From NCBI GenBank assembly GCA_005800405.1, contig SYFN01000103.1, positions 1-6,703 on the forward strand: a stretch of 6,703 nt of DNA, given 5' to 3'. The stretch comes from Burkholderiales bacterium. GTDB lineage: Bacteria > Pseudomonadota > Gammaproteobacteria > Burkholderiales > Burkholderiaceae_D. The position numbers and the translations under genes were made by a program. Shown here piece after piece: positions 1-6,603 of this stretch. Each line of letters opens with the position of its first letter. Within the stretch, counting starts at the first letter, position 1. Under the pieces are notes generated by a model. It was not told the origin of the DNA. It saw only the letters and a program-made list of their open reading frames with translations, and did not search any database.

Positions 1-572
1 AATGGCGCATCAGGGTCGCCTTTGGGCGGCGGTACGCGCTGGATAAGAGATTCCAATACATCCTGAACACCTAGACCAGTTTTTGCAGAGCAGTGAACAG
101 CATCGCTGGCCTCAATCCCAATGACTTCTTCAATCTCTGAAATCGCGTTGTCCGGGTCCGCAGAGGGCAAGTCGATTTTATTGAGCACTGGTACCACTTC
201 CACACCAAGGTCTAAGGCGGTGTAGCAGTTCGCAACAGTCTGTGCCTCGACCCCTTGAGAGGCATCCACCACCAACAACGCACCTTCGCATGCAGAGAGC
301 GAGCGACTGACTTCGTAACTGAAGTCCACGTGACCGGGGGTGTCAATCAGGTTCAGGTTGTACACCTGACCATCCAGCGCTTTGTAGGTGAGTGCCGCCG
401 TTTGCGCCTTGATCGTGATGCCACGCTCTCGCTCGAGGTCCATAGAGTCGAGCACTTGGGCTTCCATCTCGCGATCGGACAAGCCACCACATAGCTGGAT
501 GATCCTGTCAGCGAGTGTGGATTTGCCGTGATCGATATGGGCAATGATTGAAAAATTTCTAATGTTTTGCAT
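1..572 (-). CDS. lepA: Elongation factor 4 (LepA), N-terminal part, runs off the window
   Basis: This is the N-terminal 190 codons of the translational GTPase EF-4/LepA, which acts on ribosomes (back-translocation or a biogenesis role is reported for the family). The frame opens [20 protein letters not shown]. Seen in order: the P-loop AHIDHGKST (residues 11-19), the switch I region RGITIKAQT (50-58), DTPGH (77-81), NKID (131-134) and SAK (162-164), so all five G motifs of the GTPase domain are present. The AHIDHGKST form and the [16 protein letters not shown] opening separate LepA from EF-Tu and EF-G. Nearly all of the remaining protein (family about 600 residues) lies beyond position 1. The ATG at 570-572 is chosen because it gives the usual LepA N-terminus. 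No good Shine-Dalgarno precedes it, and a hairpin with a T tract ends about 15 nt upstream. It follows the sigma-E module, as is common in betaproteobacteria. Confidence 0.97.
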   Translation of the reverse strand, partial: MQNIRNFSIIAHIDHGKSTLADRIIQLCGGLSDREMEAQVLDSMDLERERGITIKAQTAALTYKALDGQVYNLNLIDTPGHVDFSYEVSRSLSACEGALLVVDASQGVEAQTVANCYTALDLGVEVVPVLNKIDLPSADPDNAISEIEEVIGIEASDAVHCSAKTGLGVQDVLESLIQRVPPPKGDPDAP

Positions 573-587
573 ACTTGCCGCAGGTAC

Positions 588-630
588 AAAAAAAGCGCTC
601 TGAACGGGGCGGATTCCCAGTGAGCGCTTT
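588..630 (-). terminator. Intrinsic-terminator-like hairpin just upstream of lepA
   Basis: On the minus strand AAAGCGCTC (630-622) pairs perfectly with GAGCGCTTT (600-592), with a 21-nt loop that can add a GGG/CCC helix, followed by a run giving TTTTTTT (594-588, partly inside the stem). It lies in the 115-bp gap between the glutaredoxin-like gene and lepA, and its T tract ends 15 nt before the lepA ATG. It could end transcription from upstream or act as an attenuator in the lepA leader. The loop is longer than in typical terminators, so efficiency is uncertain. Confidence 0.65.
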
Positions 631-687
631 GTTTTGAAAGCTTTCCAGACTGCGTATTTTACCGGATTTGGGCCCCGCCAGCCTGTC

Positions 688-951
688 TCAGCCAGTCTGA
701 ATCGCGAGGAAAGCCCGGACGTTGTTTTCATTCAGAAAATAATTACATAATTGCCGTGGCGTATGCCCATCCTCAATCCCGATGAGGACGGGTACCAGTT
801 CGTCATAGCGCTCGACCAGCTCGCCATCCAGATCGACATCGATGACGTCGATGGGCAAGGCCTCCCCGCACAGCTGGCGGAGCGCCTCGAGCATGTCGTC
901 GCACAGATGGCAATAGCTGCGCGAGTAAAGAATGAAACGCTTGGAAGTCAT
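688..951 (-). CDS. Glutaredoxin-like DUF836 family thiol protein
   Basis: The product is a small thioredoxin-fold protein of 87 residues, the usual size for the Glrx-like/DUF836 family. It begins [20 protein letters not shown]. The redox motif CHLC lies at residues 14-17 right after the first beta strand, and a VP pair at 53-54 matches the cis-proline position of the fold, followed by a short beta strand (VLIGIED). Two other cysteines are at 28 and 69. No signal peptide is seen, so it is probably cytoplasmic. The in vivo substrate is not known for the family. The ATG at 949-951 is preferred over an in-frame TTG at 970-972, because the longer form adds a hydrophobic LIFCLLL segment and would start inside the terminator region. 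Neither start has a clear Shine-Dalgarno. The gene sits between mucD and lepA, a frequent betaproteobacterial arrangement, but is separated from mucD by a strong terminator. Confidence 0.85.
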   Translation of the reverse strand: MTSKRFILYSRSYCHLCDDMLEALRQLCGEALPIDVIDVDLDGELVERYDELVPVLIGIEDGHTPRQLCNYFLNENNVRAFLAIQTG

Positions 952-970
952 GAGCAGAAGACAGAAGATC

Positions 971-1003
971 AATAAAAAAGGGCCACGATCTTCATCGTGG
1001 CCC
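971..1003 (-). terminator. Strong intrinsic terminator after mucD
   Basis: On the minus strand GGGCCACGAT (1003-994) pairs perfectly over 10 bp with ATCGTGGCCC (989-980) around a 4-nt loop (GAAG), followed at once by TTTTTTATT (979-971). It begins 20 nt after the mucD stop codon, so it most likely ends the rpoE-rseA-rseB-mucD transcript. The T tract ends 19 nt before the start of the glutaredoxin-like gene, leaving little room for a separate promoter. Confidence 0.93.
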
Positions 1004-1023
1004 CGGTTGCTTCCACATCAAGG

Positions 1024-2502
1024 CTAAGGTGCGGGCCGTAACGGAACAAACTGCGACGACTCGCCCCGGCGTACGAGCAGCAAGGCATTTTTCTTGGGAT
1101 CAAGCTTGGCCACCAAGGCGTTGAACTGGCGCGCATCTTTGATATCGGTGTTGTTGAGCCGCACGATCACATCACCTGGCTGCAACCCTGCACGCCCGGC
1201 AACACCATCGGCGAGTTCAACGATTACGCCACCCTCCATGCGCATGTCGCGTTTTTGCGCTTCAGTCAGGTCAGCCACCGCAAGACCAAGCGCATTGAGC
1301 GCCTGCTCTTGCTTGGGTTTTTTCTCTTCTTTCTTCGCGGTTTGGTCTGCCTCCATTTCGGCGACAGTCACTGTCAGATCTCGCTTGGTGCCTTTGCGCA
1401 GCACGGTCACCGTGGAACTGGAACCCGGCTTGGTATTGCCAACCAGTCGTGGCAAATCGCCGGACTTGTCAATCGTTGCACCATTGAAGTGGGTGATGAT
1501 GTCACCAGCTTCAACACCCGCCTTCTCAGCCGGGCTGCCCGGCTCGACACGCGCTACCAGCGCGCCCTGCGCTCGCGGCAAGCCGAGCGACTCAGCCACC
1601 TCTTTGGTCACTTCACCAATCTGGACACCAATACGGCCACGGACAACACGCCCTAAGGATTTGAGCTGCTGCGCGACGCGCATAGCTTCATCAATTGGGA
1701 CGGCGAAAGAAATGCCCATGTAACCACCGGAGCGGCTATAAATCTGCGAGTTGATGCCGACAACTTCGCCGCGCATGTTGATCAGCGGACCACCAGAGTT
1801 ACCCGGGTTAACTGCGACGTCTGTCTGAATCAAGGGCAGATAATCACCGGTATCGCGAGAATTGGCCGAGATGATGCCAGCGGTTACCGTGTTTTCCAGA
1901 CCAAAGGGCGAACCGATGGCTATGACCCACTCACCCACACGCAACTTGCTGGAGTCACCCATGGTCAGTCGTGGCAGGTTGCTGCCCTCGATCTTGACCA
2001 GGGCCACATCCGTACGGCGATCCGAGCCGATGATTTTGGCTTTGAACTCGCGCTTGTCGGTGAGCGTCACAAATACCTCGTCAGCACCCTCGACCACGTG
2101 GGCATTAGTGAGCACGAAACCATCGACAGAAATGATGAAACCCGATCCGACGCCACGTGGCACCTGCTGCTCTTCCTGCTGGGGCGAAGGCCGGCGACCG
2201 CGAGGCGCAGGACCCTGTCGTGGCGGAACGGGTTGGCCAAAGAAGCGACGGAAAAATTCCTGCATTTCCTCGTCTTCGGGACTGCCCTGAACGGCCGGCT
2301 GCATGACTTTGGGTTTTTCGGTAGTACGAATATTGACAACAGCGGGTCCGACTTTGTCGACCAGATCCGTAAAGTCAGGCAATACAGCGGCAGCCACATT
2401 ACCGGGCGCCACCAAGCCAAGGCCAGCCGGCACAAACAATGCGGCGGCAGCGGCGAAAACGGCGGCTGAAAAACTGCGATTTACCTTGATCATGATTTTC
2501 AT
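1024..2502 (-). CDS. mucD: Periplasmic serine endoprotease, DegP/DegQ/MucD type
   Basis: This is a Do-family (HtrA) protease of 492 residues that degrades misfolded envelope proteins. In order: an N-terminal signal peptide (about 1-39, ending near VAAAV), then a mature start LPDFTDLVDKVGPAVVNI, a proline/glutamine-rich LA-loop-like stretch (about 68-115), the trypsin-like domain with the catalytic triad His135 (TNAHVV), Asp165 (RRTDVALVK) and Ser236 (GNSGGPL), PDZ1 (about 285-380), a lysine/glutamate-rich linker (383-400), and PDZ2 (about 403-490). Length and two PDZ domains fit MucD/DegQ. It ends the sigma-E module directly after rseB, which supports the name mucD over degQ. The ATG at 2500-2502 gives MKIMIKVNRS; an ATG three codons on is also possible. 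No Shine-Dalgarno is visible. The start lies 6 nt after the ancestral rseB stop, so translational coupling is likely. Confidence 0.95.
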   Translation of the reverse strand: MKIMIKVNRSFSAAVFAAAAALFVPAGLGLVAPGNVAAAVLPDFTDLVDKVGPAVVNIRTTEKPKVMQPAVQGSPEDEEMQEFFRRFFGQPVPPRQGPAPRGRRPSPQQEEQQVPRGVGSGFIISVDGFVLTNAHVVEGADEVFVTLTDKREFKAKIIGSDRRTDVALVKIEGSNLPRLTMGDSSKLRVGEWVIAIGSPFGLENTVTAGIISANSRDTGDYLPLIQTDVAVNPGNSGGPLINMRGEVVGINSQIYSRSGGYMGISFAVPIDEAMRVAQQLKSLGRVVRGRIGVQIGEVTKEVAESLGLPRAQGALVARVEPGSPAEKAGVEAGDIITHFNGATIDKSGDLPRLVGNTKPGSSSTVTVLRKGTKRDLTVTVAEMEADQTAKKEEKKPKQEQALNALGLAVADLTEAQKRDMRMEGGVIVELADGVAGRAGLQPGDVIVRLNNTDIKDARQFNALVAKLDPKKNALLLVRRGESSQFVPLRPAP

Positions 2503-2508
2503 AGGAGC

Positions 2509-3505
2509 TTAGTTAGGGCCGGAAGCGGCAAATTCAAGGGATTCGGCAACTCGCCGGATAGTCACCAATGGGACTTCACCGCTAATGGTAAGCCAAAATT
2601 TACCGTGCCGCTTGCCCAGCATATTCAGAGAGCCTTACTGTAACGGCAAGCTGTCGTGCCTTGGTGACCAGGCTTCGATAAACACCGAAATTCCAGCCAA
2701 ACCATCGGAAAACACCAGCTGCATGACCTCCCGGGGCTCGCCGGCGTTGGGAGAGCGCGCCAGTACACGCTTGACGGTGCCCACGAGTTTAAAGTCGTCG
2801 GGCAACCAGCCGGCTTTCCAACCGGACGACTCTTTACCCGTGGCAGATGCATTTTCAACACGCCAACCGCGTATTGGCATGACTGGTTTTTACCTGCGAA
2901 GGATGGACCTTACCCATGGAAACTTGAGTAAATGCAATCTGCTCGATGACCTCGCCCTTTTCGCTTAGGGTCTGCGCACGCAAGAGCAAACCTGATGTGC
3001 GATCGGACCAAAACCGATAGCGATAACGCAATTCATCGCGCGGCTCTAGGGAGAAACCGACAACGTCACGCCCCGCAACACGATCGGCGCTCAGATGGCG
3101 CATCGTGTAGTGACTGACAATCTCGCGCGAATTGGCAAAACGGATGTCGGGAGAGTTGCGATCACTACCACGATGCTCAACGATGATGCGTCGCTCTGCA
3201 GGCAAATAGTGAATAATCTGTTCGCCATTGCGAACGTATTGCTCTGACTGACCATCAAGGACTTCCAGCTTTTCGATCACGGACTTGTTGGTGCGCATAC
3301 GAGTGATGCGTGAAGTTCTGATCTGCGATCCCTGCTGGTAGACAAAGGTACCAGAATACTCCAGCCTCTGTGCGGTAACCTGCGAACGGTTTAGCCAGTT
3401 GAAAGGATCTGATATTCGTGGCTCGGCTGCCGTCGCACTGAATGTCCAAAAAACTGCGTGCGCAAATAACAGCAGCGCCTTGCGCAGCGTAGCTGATGCA
3501 CGCAT
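2509..3505 (-). pseudogene. rseB: Sigma-E regulator RseB/MucB, disrupted by a frameshift and a stop codon
   Basis: In the family RseB is a periplasmic protein that binds RseA, shields it from DegS and responds to envelope damage. The first frame starts at the ATG at 3503-3505, 4 nt after the rseA stop. It has a signal peptide (about 1-27, ending SATAA) and the LolA-like MucB domain (LEYSGTFVYQQGSQIRTSRI near residue 48, EKLEVLDG near 78, LRYRYRFWSDRTSGLLLRAQ near 159). It then runs into a false end (NTRLAC, stop 2855-2857). The next frame resumes at once with RGWRVENA and the C-terminal domain (WLPDDFKLVGTVKRVL, LVFSDGLAGISVFIEAW), but meets TAA at 2635-2637. Beyond it, still in frame, 41 residues continue (GSLNMLGKRHGKFWLTISGE, then VPLVTIRRVAESLEF) to TAA at 2509-2511. 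Repaired length is about 331 residues, normal for the family. Sequencing error cannot be excluded. Confidence 0.9.
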
Positions 3506-3509
3506 GGTG

Positions 3510-4064
3510 TCAGTGATCAGAGTCGATTTTCAGATTCACCGGCCGAGCCAACTGCGCAGTGCCATATAACGAGGGATGCGAGGTCTGGTGAATGCGAATG
3601 TAATCATTTAACGCATCGGTATCGTCACCGGGCACGGCGAAATCCGTTTTCGCAATGACCGAGCTGTGCGACACAGACTCCGCTGCAGACATAACAGTGC
3701 CATCAATGGCGTCGCTCCGCATGAACAGTGGCGCAATCACAAACCCTGTCAACGCAGCAGCCATGGCCGCCGCTGCAACAGGCCATGCGGGATGCAGCCT
3801 ATCGACAAGACGCGGCTTTGGTGCCAGCAGTGGCGGTTCGGCTGCCAGGCGCGCTGCGAGACTTTCGGTAAATCGGGCGCTCACAGGGACAATCGTGGTC
3901 TCGGAGCGAAGCACTTCACCAATCTGATGATAAATGTCCCAGTCCACCGTGCGCTCAGTCGCACGAAGCGCCGCCATAACAGCAGGTACCTCGTTATCGG
4001 CCAGTTCGCCATCGGCGAATGCGGATATCTGCTGCTTGCTCAACTCACCCGTGCCCATGGTCAT
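3510..4064 (-). CDS. rseA: Anti-sigma-E factor RseA/MucA
   Basis: This is a single-pass inner-membrane anti-sigma factor, 184 residues from the chosen start. The cytoplasmic N-terminal domain opens MTMGTGELSKQQISAFADGE and carries the family pattern LSxxxDGEL, then a helix with WDIYHQIGEVLRSE (near residues 42-55), which binds sigma. One membrane segment lies at about 94-114 (PVAAAAMAAALTGFVIAPLF). The periplasmic tail ends with LNDYIRIHQTSHPSLYGTAQ, the region usually contacted by RseB in the family. The reading frame is open up to a TTG overlapping the rpoE end, but the ATG at 4062-4064 (or the ATG at 4056-4058) begins just before the conserved domain and has AGGACAGGG upstream. It lies 44 nt after rpoE and 4 nt before rseB, consistent with one operon. 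No lesion is visible in it. Confidence 0.93.
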   Translation of the reverse strand: MTMGTGELSKQQISAFADGELADNEVPAVMAALRATERTVDWDIYHQIGEVLRSETTIVPVSARFTESLAARLAAEPPLLAPKPRLVDRLHPAWPVAAAAMAAALTGFVIAPLFMRSDAIDGTVMSAAESVSHSSVIAKTDFAVPGDDTDALNDYIRIHQTSHPSLYGTAQLARPVNLKIDSDH

Positions 4065-4108
4065 CCCTGTCCTAGTAATCCGATTATTCAATTTTGCTTT
4101 TTTACGAC

Positions 4109-4711
4109 TCACCAACGCTTGTCAACGGCGGTATCCAGCAAAGGCCTGAGTTTATCGGCAATCGCTTCTCGCGCGCGAAAAATACGACTGCGTACCGTAC
4201 CTATCGGACACCCCATGACAACCGCGATCTCATCGTAGCTCAGACCTTCGATTTCTCTCAAGGTAATCGCTATTCTGAGTTCTTCAGGCAACGCTTCCAT
4301 CGCTATGTTGACCGTTTCAGCAATTTGTTTGGTCGCTAGTATGGATTCCGGGGTGTTGATATCTCTTAGATGCTCTCCGTCATCAAAAGTTTCCGCTTCT
4401 TTAGCATCCGCCTCGGTCGACGTGGGTGCACGCCTGCCTTGAGTGACCAGGTAGTTTTTGGCGGTATCGATCCCGATCCGGTAAAGCCAAGTGTAAAAAG
4501 CCGAATCGCCCCGAAACTGTGGAAGGGCCCGGTAGGCTTTGATGAATGCCTCGTGGACAACATCCTCGGCCTCTGCTTGATCACGCACAAGTCGAGACAC
4601 AAGATGCATCAGCTTCCTTTGATACTTGGATACCAGAAGCTCGAACGCCTTTTTGTTGCCACGCTGGACGCGATCAACCAGAAGCTGATCAATGTCGCGT
4701 TCTGTTGTCAA
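4109..4711 (-). CDS. rpoE: RNA polymerase ECF sigma factor RpoE (sigma-E/AlgU)
   Basis: This extracytoplasmic-stress sigma factor has 200 residues, the normal length. It starts with MTTERDIDQLLVDRVQRGNK. Region 2 (about 20-88) includes KYQRKLMHLVSRLVRDQAEA, DVVHEAFIKAYRALPQFRGD and FYTWLYRIGIDTAKNYL, which bind core polymerase and the -10 element. Region 4 (about 130-187) includes LPEELRIAITLREIEGLSYD and GCPIGTVRSRIFRARE, the helix-turn-helix for the -35 element. The start codon is TTG (4709-4711): an in-frame TAG lies two codons upstream, no ATG exists before region 2, and AAGAGGA is placed 8 nt before it. Directly downstream are its anti-sigma factor and accessory genes, which makes RpoE/AlgU the right group among ECF factors. 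A sigma-E-like promoter about 200 nt upstream suggests autoregulation. Confidence 0.96.
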   Translation of the reverse strand: MTTERDIDQLLVDRVQRGNKKAFELLVSKYQRKLMHLVSRLVRDQAEAEDVVHEAFIKAYRALPQFRGDSAFYTWLYRIGIDTAKNYLVTQGRRAPTSTEADAKEAETFDDGEHLRDINTPESILATKQIAETVNIAMEALPEELRIAITLREIEGLSYDEIAVVMGCPIGTVRSRIFRAREAIADKLRPLLDTAVDKRW

Positions 4712-4719
4712 TGCCTAAT

Positions 4720-4726
4720 TCCTCTT
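4720..4726 (-). promoter_or_regulatory. Ribosome binding site of rpoE, supports the TTG start
   Basis: AAGAGGA on the minus strand is followed by an 8-nt spacer and TTG at 4711. Together with the in-frame TAG at 4715-4717 it fixes the rpoE start codon as TTG. Confidence 0.75.
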
Positions 4727-4919
4727 ACCGATGCCAGAGACGCCACGCTGTGAAGTTCGCGAAAACTCCACGCATCCACCAACATCGCCTAGCGCGCATC
4801 ACTCAGCACTGATGAGATACGGCGCAATGCCGCAGATAGTCCATACCTCACTGACTATGCCTATCCCTGCAGACGCTTTGTCCTCTTCATGCGAAACGCA
4901 GCGTCGAGACTACCTAACC

Positions 4920-4946
4920 GCTGACTGAGCGAAATCAAAAAAGTTC
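4920..4946 (-). promoter_or_regulatory. Putative sigma-E-dependent promoter of the rpoE operon
   Basis: On the minus strand GAACTT (4946-4941) is followed after 15 nt by GTCAGC (4925-4920). The enterobacterial sigma-E consensus, from general knowledge, is GGAACTT, 15-16 nt, GTCTAA. The -35 core and the spacing match, and the -10 keeps GTC but not TAA. It sits about 210 nt upstream of the rpoE start and points at it, which fits the autoregulation known for this sigma factor. The predicted leader is about 200 nt long. This is a pattern match only. Confidence 0.55.
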
Positions 4947-5028
4947 AATCGAACCGAGATTCACCAAAGAAGGACGCTGATGCGGGCCGCATATTCTGCG
5001 CCGCTATCCACCGACATGCAACGCATAT

Positions 5029-5256
5029 TCAACGGAAAGCAGCCGACGTCATGCTGTCGCGAAGTATGGGCAAGACCAACAGGCGCCCCGCGATAGCACA
5101 AACTACACTGGCCAGTACATACGCAAAATTCGTCGTCTGTGTCCTTACCATCATGACGAGTTGCCATGCAGTGAGCCACAACACAAACGTCATCGCACGT
5201 GTGAGCGCGTACAGGAGGCGCGACTGCTTGACCTCAACCGAGGTAGCAATCGACAT
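5029..5256 (-). CDS. Small predicted two-helix membrane protein, possibly a short or degenerate YgfX-like protein
   Basis: I do not recognise this 75-residue ORF with confidence. It begins MSIATSVEVKQSRLLYALTR and has two hydrophobic stretches, about residues 18-36 (MTFVLWLTAWQLVMMV region) and 43-64 (NFAYVLASVVCAIAGRLLVL region), ending DSMTSAAFR. It lies on the same strand as fabF (gap 65 nt) and upstream of rpoE. From general knowledge, a YgfX-type protein with two N-terminal helices often occupies this slot in betaproteobacteria. The VEVKQSRLL opening is compatible with that, but the usual C-terminal soluble domain (total about 130-150 residues) is missing. An in-frame TGA precedes the ATG, and no Shine-Dalgarno is evident. 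It may be a real short gene, a decayed remnant, or chance. Confidence 0.4.
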   Translation of the reverse strand: MSIATSVEVKQSRLLYALTRAMTFVLWLTAWQLVMMVRTQTTNFAYVLASVVCAIAGRLLVLPILRDSMTSAAFR

Positions 5257-5321
5257 CAGAAATCAGCGAGGTGAGCGTAGCGCATCGCCGCCATCAGCAA
5301 TGAGGCGATTGATACGAAGGA

Positions 5322-6569
5322 TCAGGCTTTGGCGAAGATGAGGCTGCCGTTGGTGCCGCCGAATCCGAATGAATTTTTCAGAGCGACATTGATCGGCATC
5401 TCACGCGCGGTATTAGCGCAGTAATCGAGATCACAAGCAGGATCCTGATTGAAGATGTTGATGGTTGGAGGAGAAATCTGGTGATGCACCGCCAACACGG
5501 TGAAGACAGATTCCAGGCCTCCAGCACCACCGAGCAAATGCCCGGTCATGGATTTGGTGGAATTAACCACGACCTTGGAGGCCGCATCACCCAGTGCGCG
5601 TTTGATCGCGACGGTCTCTGCGACATCGCCGAGTGGTGTTGAAGTACCGTGCGCATTCACGTAGTTGATTTGGTCTGCATTCACGCCGGCATTACGCATG
5701 GCAGAGAGTATGCATCGGCGTGCGCCATCGCCATGTTCCAAGGGCGCGGTCATGTGATGCGCATCGGCACTCATGCCGAAACCAAGCAGTTCGGCATAGA
5801 TCTTTGCTCCACGAGCTTTTGCGTGCTCATACTCTTCAAGCACCATCACGCCAGCACCTTCACCGAGCACGAAACCATCCCGGTCCGTATCCCAGGGACG
5901 CGATGCGGTTGCCGGATCCTCAGTGCGGGAAGACAGCGCGCGCGCAGCAGCAAAACCACCCAGGCCAAGCGGTGACACTGTAGATTCGGCACCACCGGCG
6001 ATCATCACGTCAGCATCACCGTATTCAATCAGACGCCCCGCTTCGCCTATGCAATGCAAACCGGTGGTGCAGGCAGTAACGATTGCCAGATTGGGACCTT
6101 TGAGACCGTATTTGATCGACAGATGGCCCGAGATCATGTTGATGATCGAGGCGGGAACGAAGAAAGGACTGATGCGACGAGGACCACGGCTCGTTAATTC
6201 CGCGTGGGTTTGCTCAATCATCGGCAAACCGCCAATACCGGAGCCGACGAGAACACCGATGCGCTCTGCACTGGCCTCTGTCACGGCAAGGCCGCTGTCT
6301 TGCATTGCTTGCATGCCGGCGGCCATGCCGTAATGGATGAACGTATCCATGTGACGGGCCTCTTTGCCGGGAATGTATTCCTCGATATTGAAACCCTTGA
6401 CCTCGCCAGCAAAATGGGTGGAGAAGGCCGAGGCATCAAATTTGGTGATGGTCGCGATGCCGGATTTACCAGCGAGTAGCGCGTCCCATGAGGCAGCGAC
6501 TGTGTTACCGACAGGTGAGATACAACCGAGACCTGTGACGACAACCCGGCGACGATTCGGACGAGTCAA
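5322..6569 (-). CDS. fabF: 3-oxoacyl-[acyl-carrier-protein] synthase II (KAS II)
   Basis: This cytoplasmic condensing enzyme of type II fatty acid synthesis joins malonyl-ACP to an acyl-ACP, extending the chain by two carbons. It has 415 residues, normal for FabF. The thiolase fold opens [19 protein letters not shown]. The catalytic residues are visible: Cys167 in [10 protein letters not shown], His307 in [11 protein letters not shown], Lys339 and His344 in [16 protein letters not shown], and the C-terminal [12 protein letters not shown] loop (399-410). The start is a TTG at 6567-6569: AGGAG is 6 nt upstream, it places the conserved N-terminus at the usual distance, and no ATG is available nearby. 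It follows acpP by 34 nt, the standard acpP-fabF pair, so co-transcription is likely. No clear terminator follows the gene. Confidence 0.97.
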   Translation of the reverse strand: MTRPNRRRVVVTGLGCISPVGNTVAASWDALLAGKSGIATITKFDASAFSTHFAGEVKGFNIEEYIPGKEARHMDTFIHYGMAAGMQAMQDSGLAVTEASAERIGVLVGSGIGGLPMIEQTHAELTSRGPRRISPFFVPASIINMISGHLSIKYGLKGPNLAIVTACTTGLHCIGEAGRLIEYGDADVMIAGGAESTVSPLGLGGFAAARALSSRTEDPATASRPWDTDRDGFVLGEGAGVMVLEEYEHAKARGAKIYAELLGFGMSADAHHMTAPLEHGDGARRCILSAMRNAGVNADQINYVNAHGTSTPLGDVAETVAIKRALGDAASKVVVNSTKSMTGHLLGGAGGLESVFTVLAVHHQISPPTINIFNQDPACDLDYCANTAREMPINVALKNSFGFGGTNGSLIFAKA

Positions 6570-6575
6570 ACAATA

Positions 6576-6580
6576 CTCCT
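6576..6580 (-). promoter_or_regulatory. Ribosome binding site of fabF, supports the TTG start
   Basis: AGGAG on the minus strand is followed by the 6-nt spacer TATTGT and then TTG at 6569. This is the best Shine-Dalgarno in the window and decides the non-ATG start of fabF. Confidence 0.8.
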
Positions 6581-6603
6581 GAAAACAATCAGAAACAGGT
6601 CGA

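Larger units (their letters stand above)
4712..5028. other. 317-bp stretch without a supported gene, rpoE leader and promoter region
   Basis: I read all three minus-strand frames here. Stops are frequent, and no frame looks like a known protein. In particular nadB, which often lies directly upstream of rpoE in related bacteria, is absent. Short plus-strand frames exist but have no recognisable features. The stretch holds the sigma-E-type promoter (4920-4946), the rpoE ribosome binding site, and a few weak short inverted repeats (for example CATCA/TGATG around 4797-4814) that do not amount to a terminator or RNA gene. Confidence 0.6.

Noticed and set aside
636..645. Palindrome GAAAGCTTTC as an operator
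   Set aside because: A single 10-bp palindrome of this composition occurs readily by chance, and no second copy or known regulator motif is nearby.
1094..1723. Long open frame on the plus strand antisense to mucD (209 codons)
   Set aside because: It lies wholly inside mucD, whose minus-strand product has a complete catalytic triad and PDZ domains. The antisense translation is low-complexity, rich in Ser, Ala, Arg and Pro, with no recognisable motif, as expected from a GC-biased shadow frame.
2625..2861. Alternative minus-strand frame over the rseB C-terminal half
   Set aside because: Its translation has no RseB features. The frame one base over carries RGWRVENA, the SVFIEAW segment and the conserved tail.
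2855..2880. Programmed +1 frameshift in rseB
   Set aside because: No known slippery context (such as CUU or CCC before a stop) is present at the junction, and the second lesion downstream would still abort translation. Mutation or sequence error is simpler.
3666..4238. Plus-strand open frame spanning rseA and the end of rpoE (190 codons)
   Set aside because: Both rseA and rpoE are clearly coded on the opposite strand. The product is cysteine/arginine-rich without domain signals.
4753..4758. Second GAACTT on the minus strand close to rpoE as another sigma-E promoter
   Set aside because: The only TCTG-like -10 candidate downstream gives a spacer about two bases too short, and the start would fall almost on the ribosome binding site.
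4961..5179. Minus-strand open frame with many Cys and His residues overlapping the small membrane ORF
   Set aside because: It has no motif, no Shine-Dalgarno and no recognisable similarity. Cysteine spacing does not match a zinc-binding or ferredoxin pattern.
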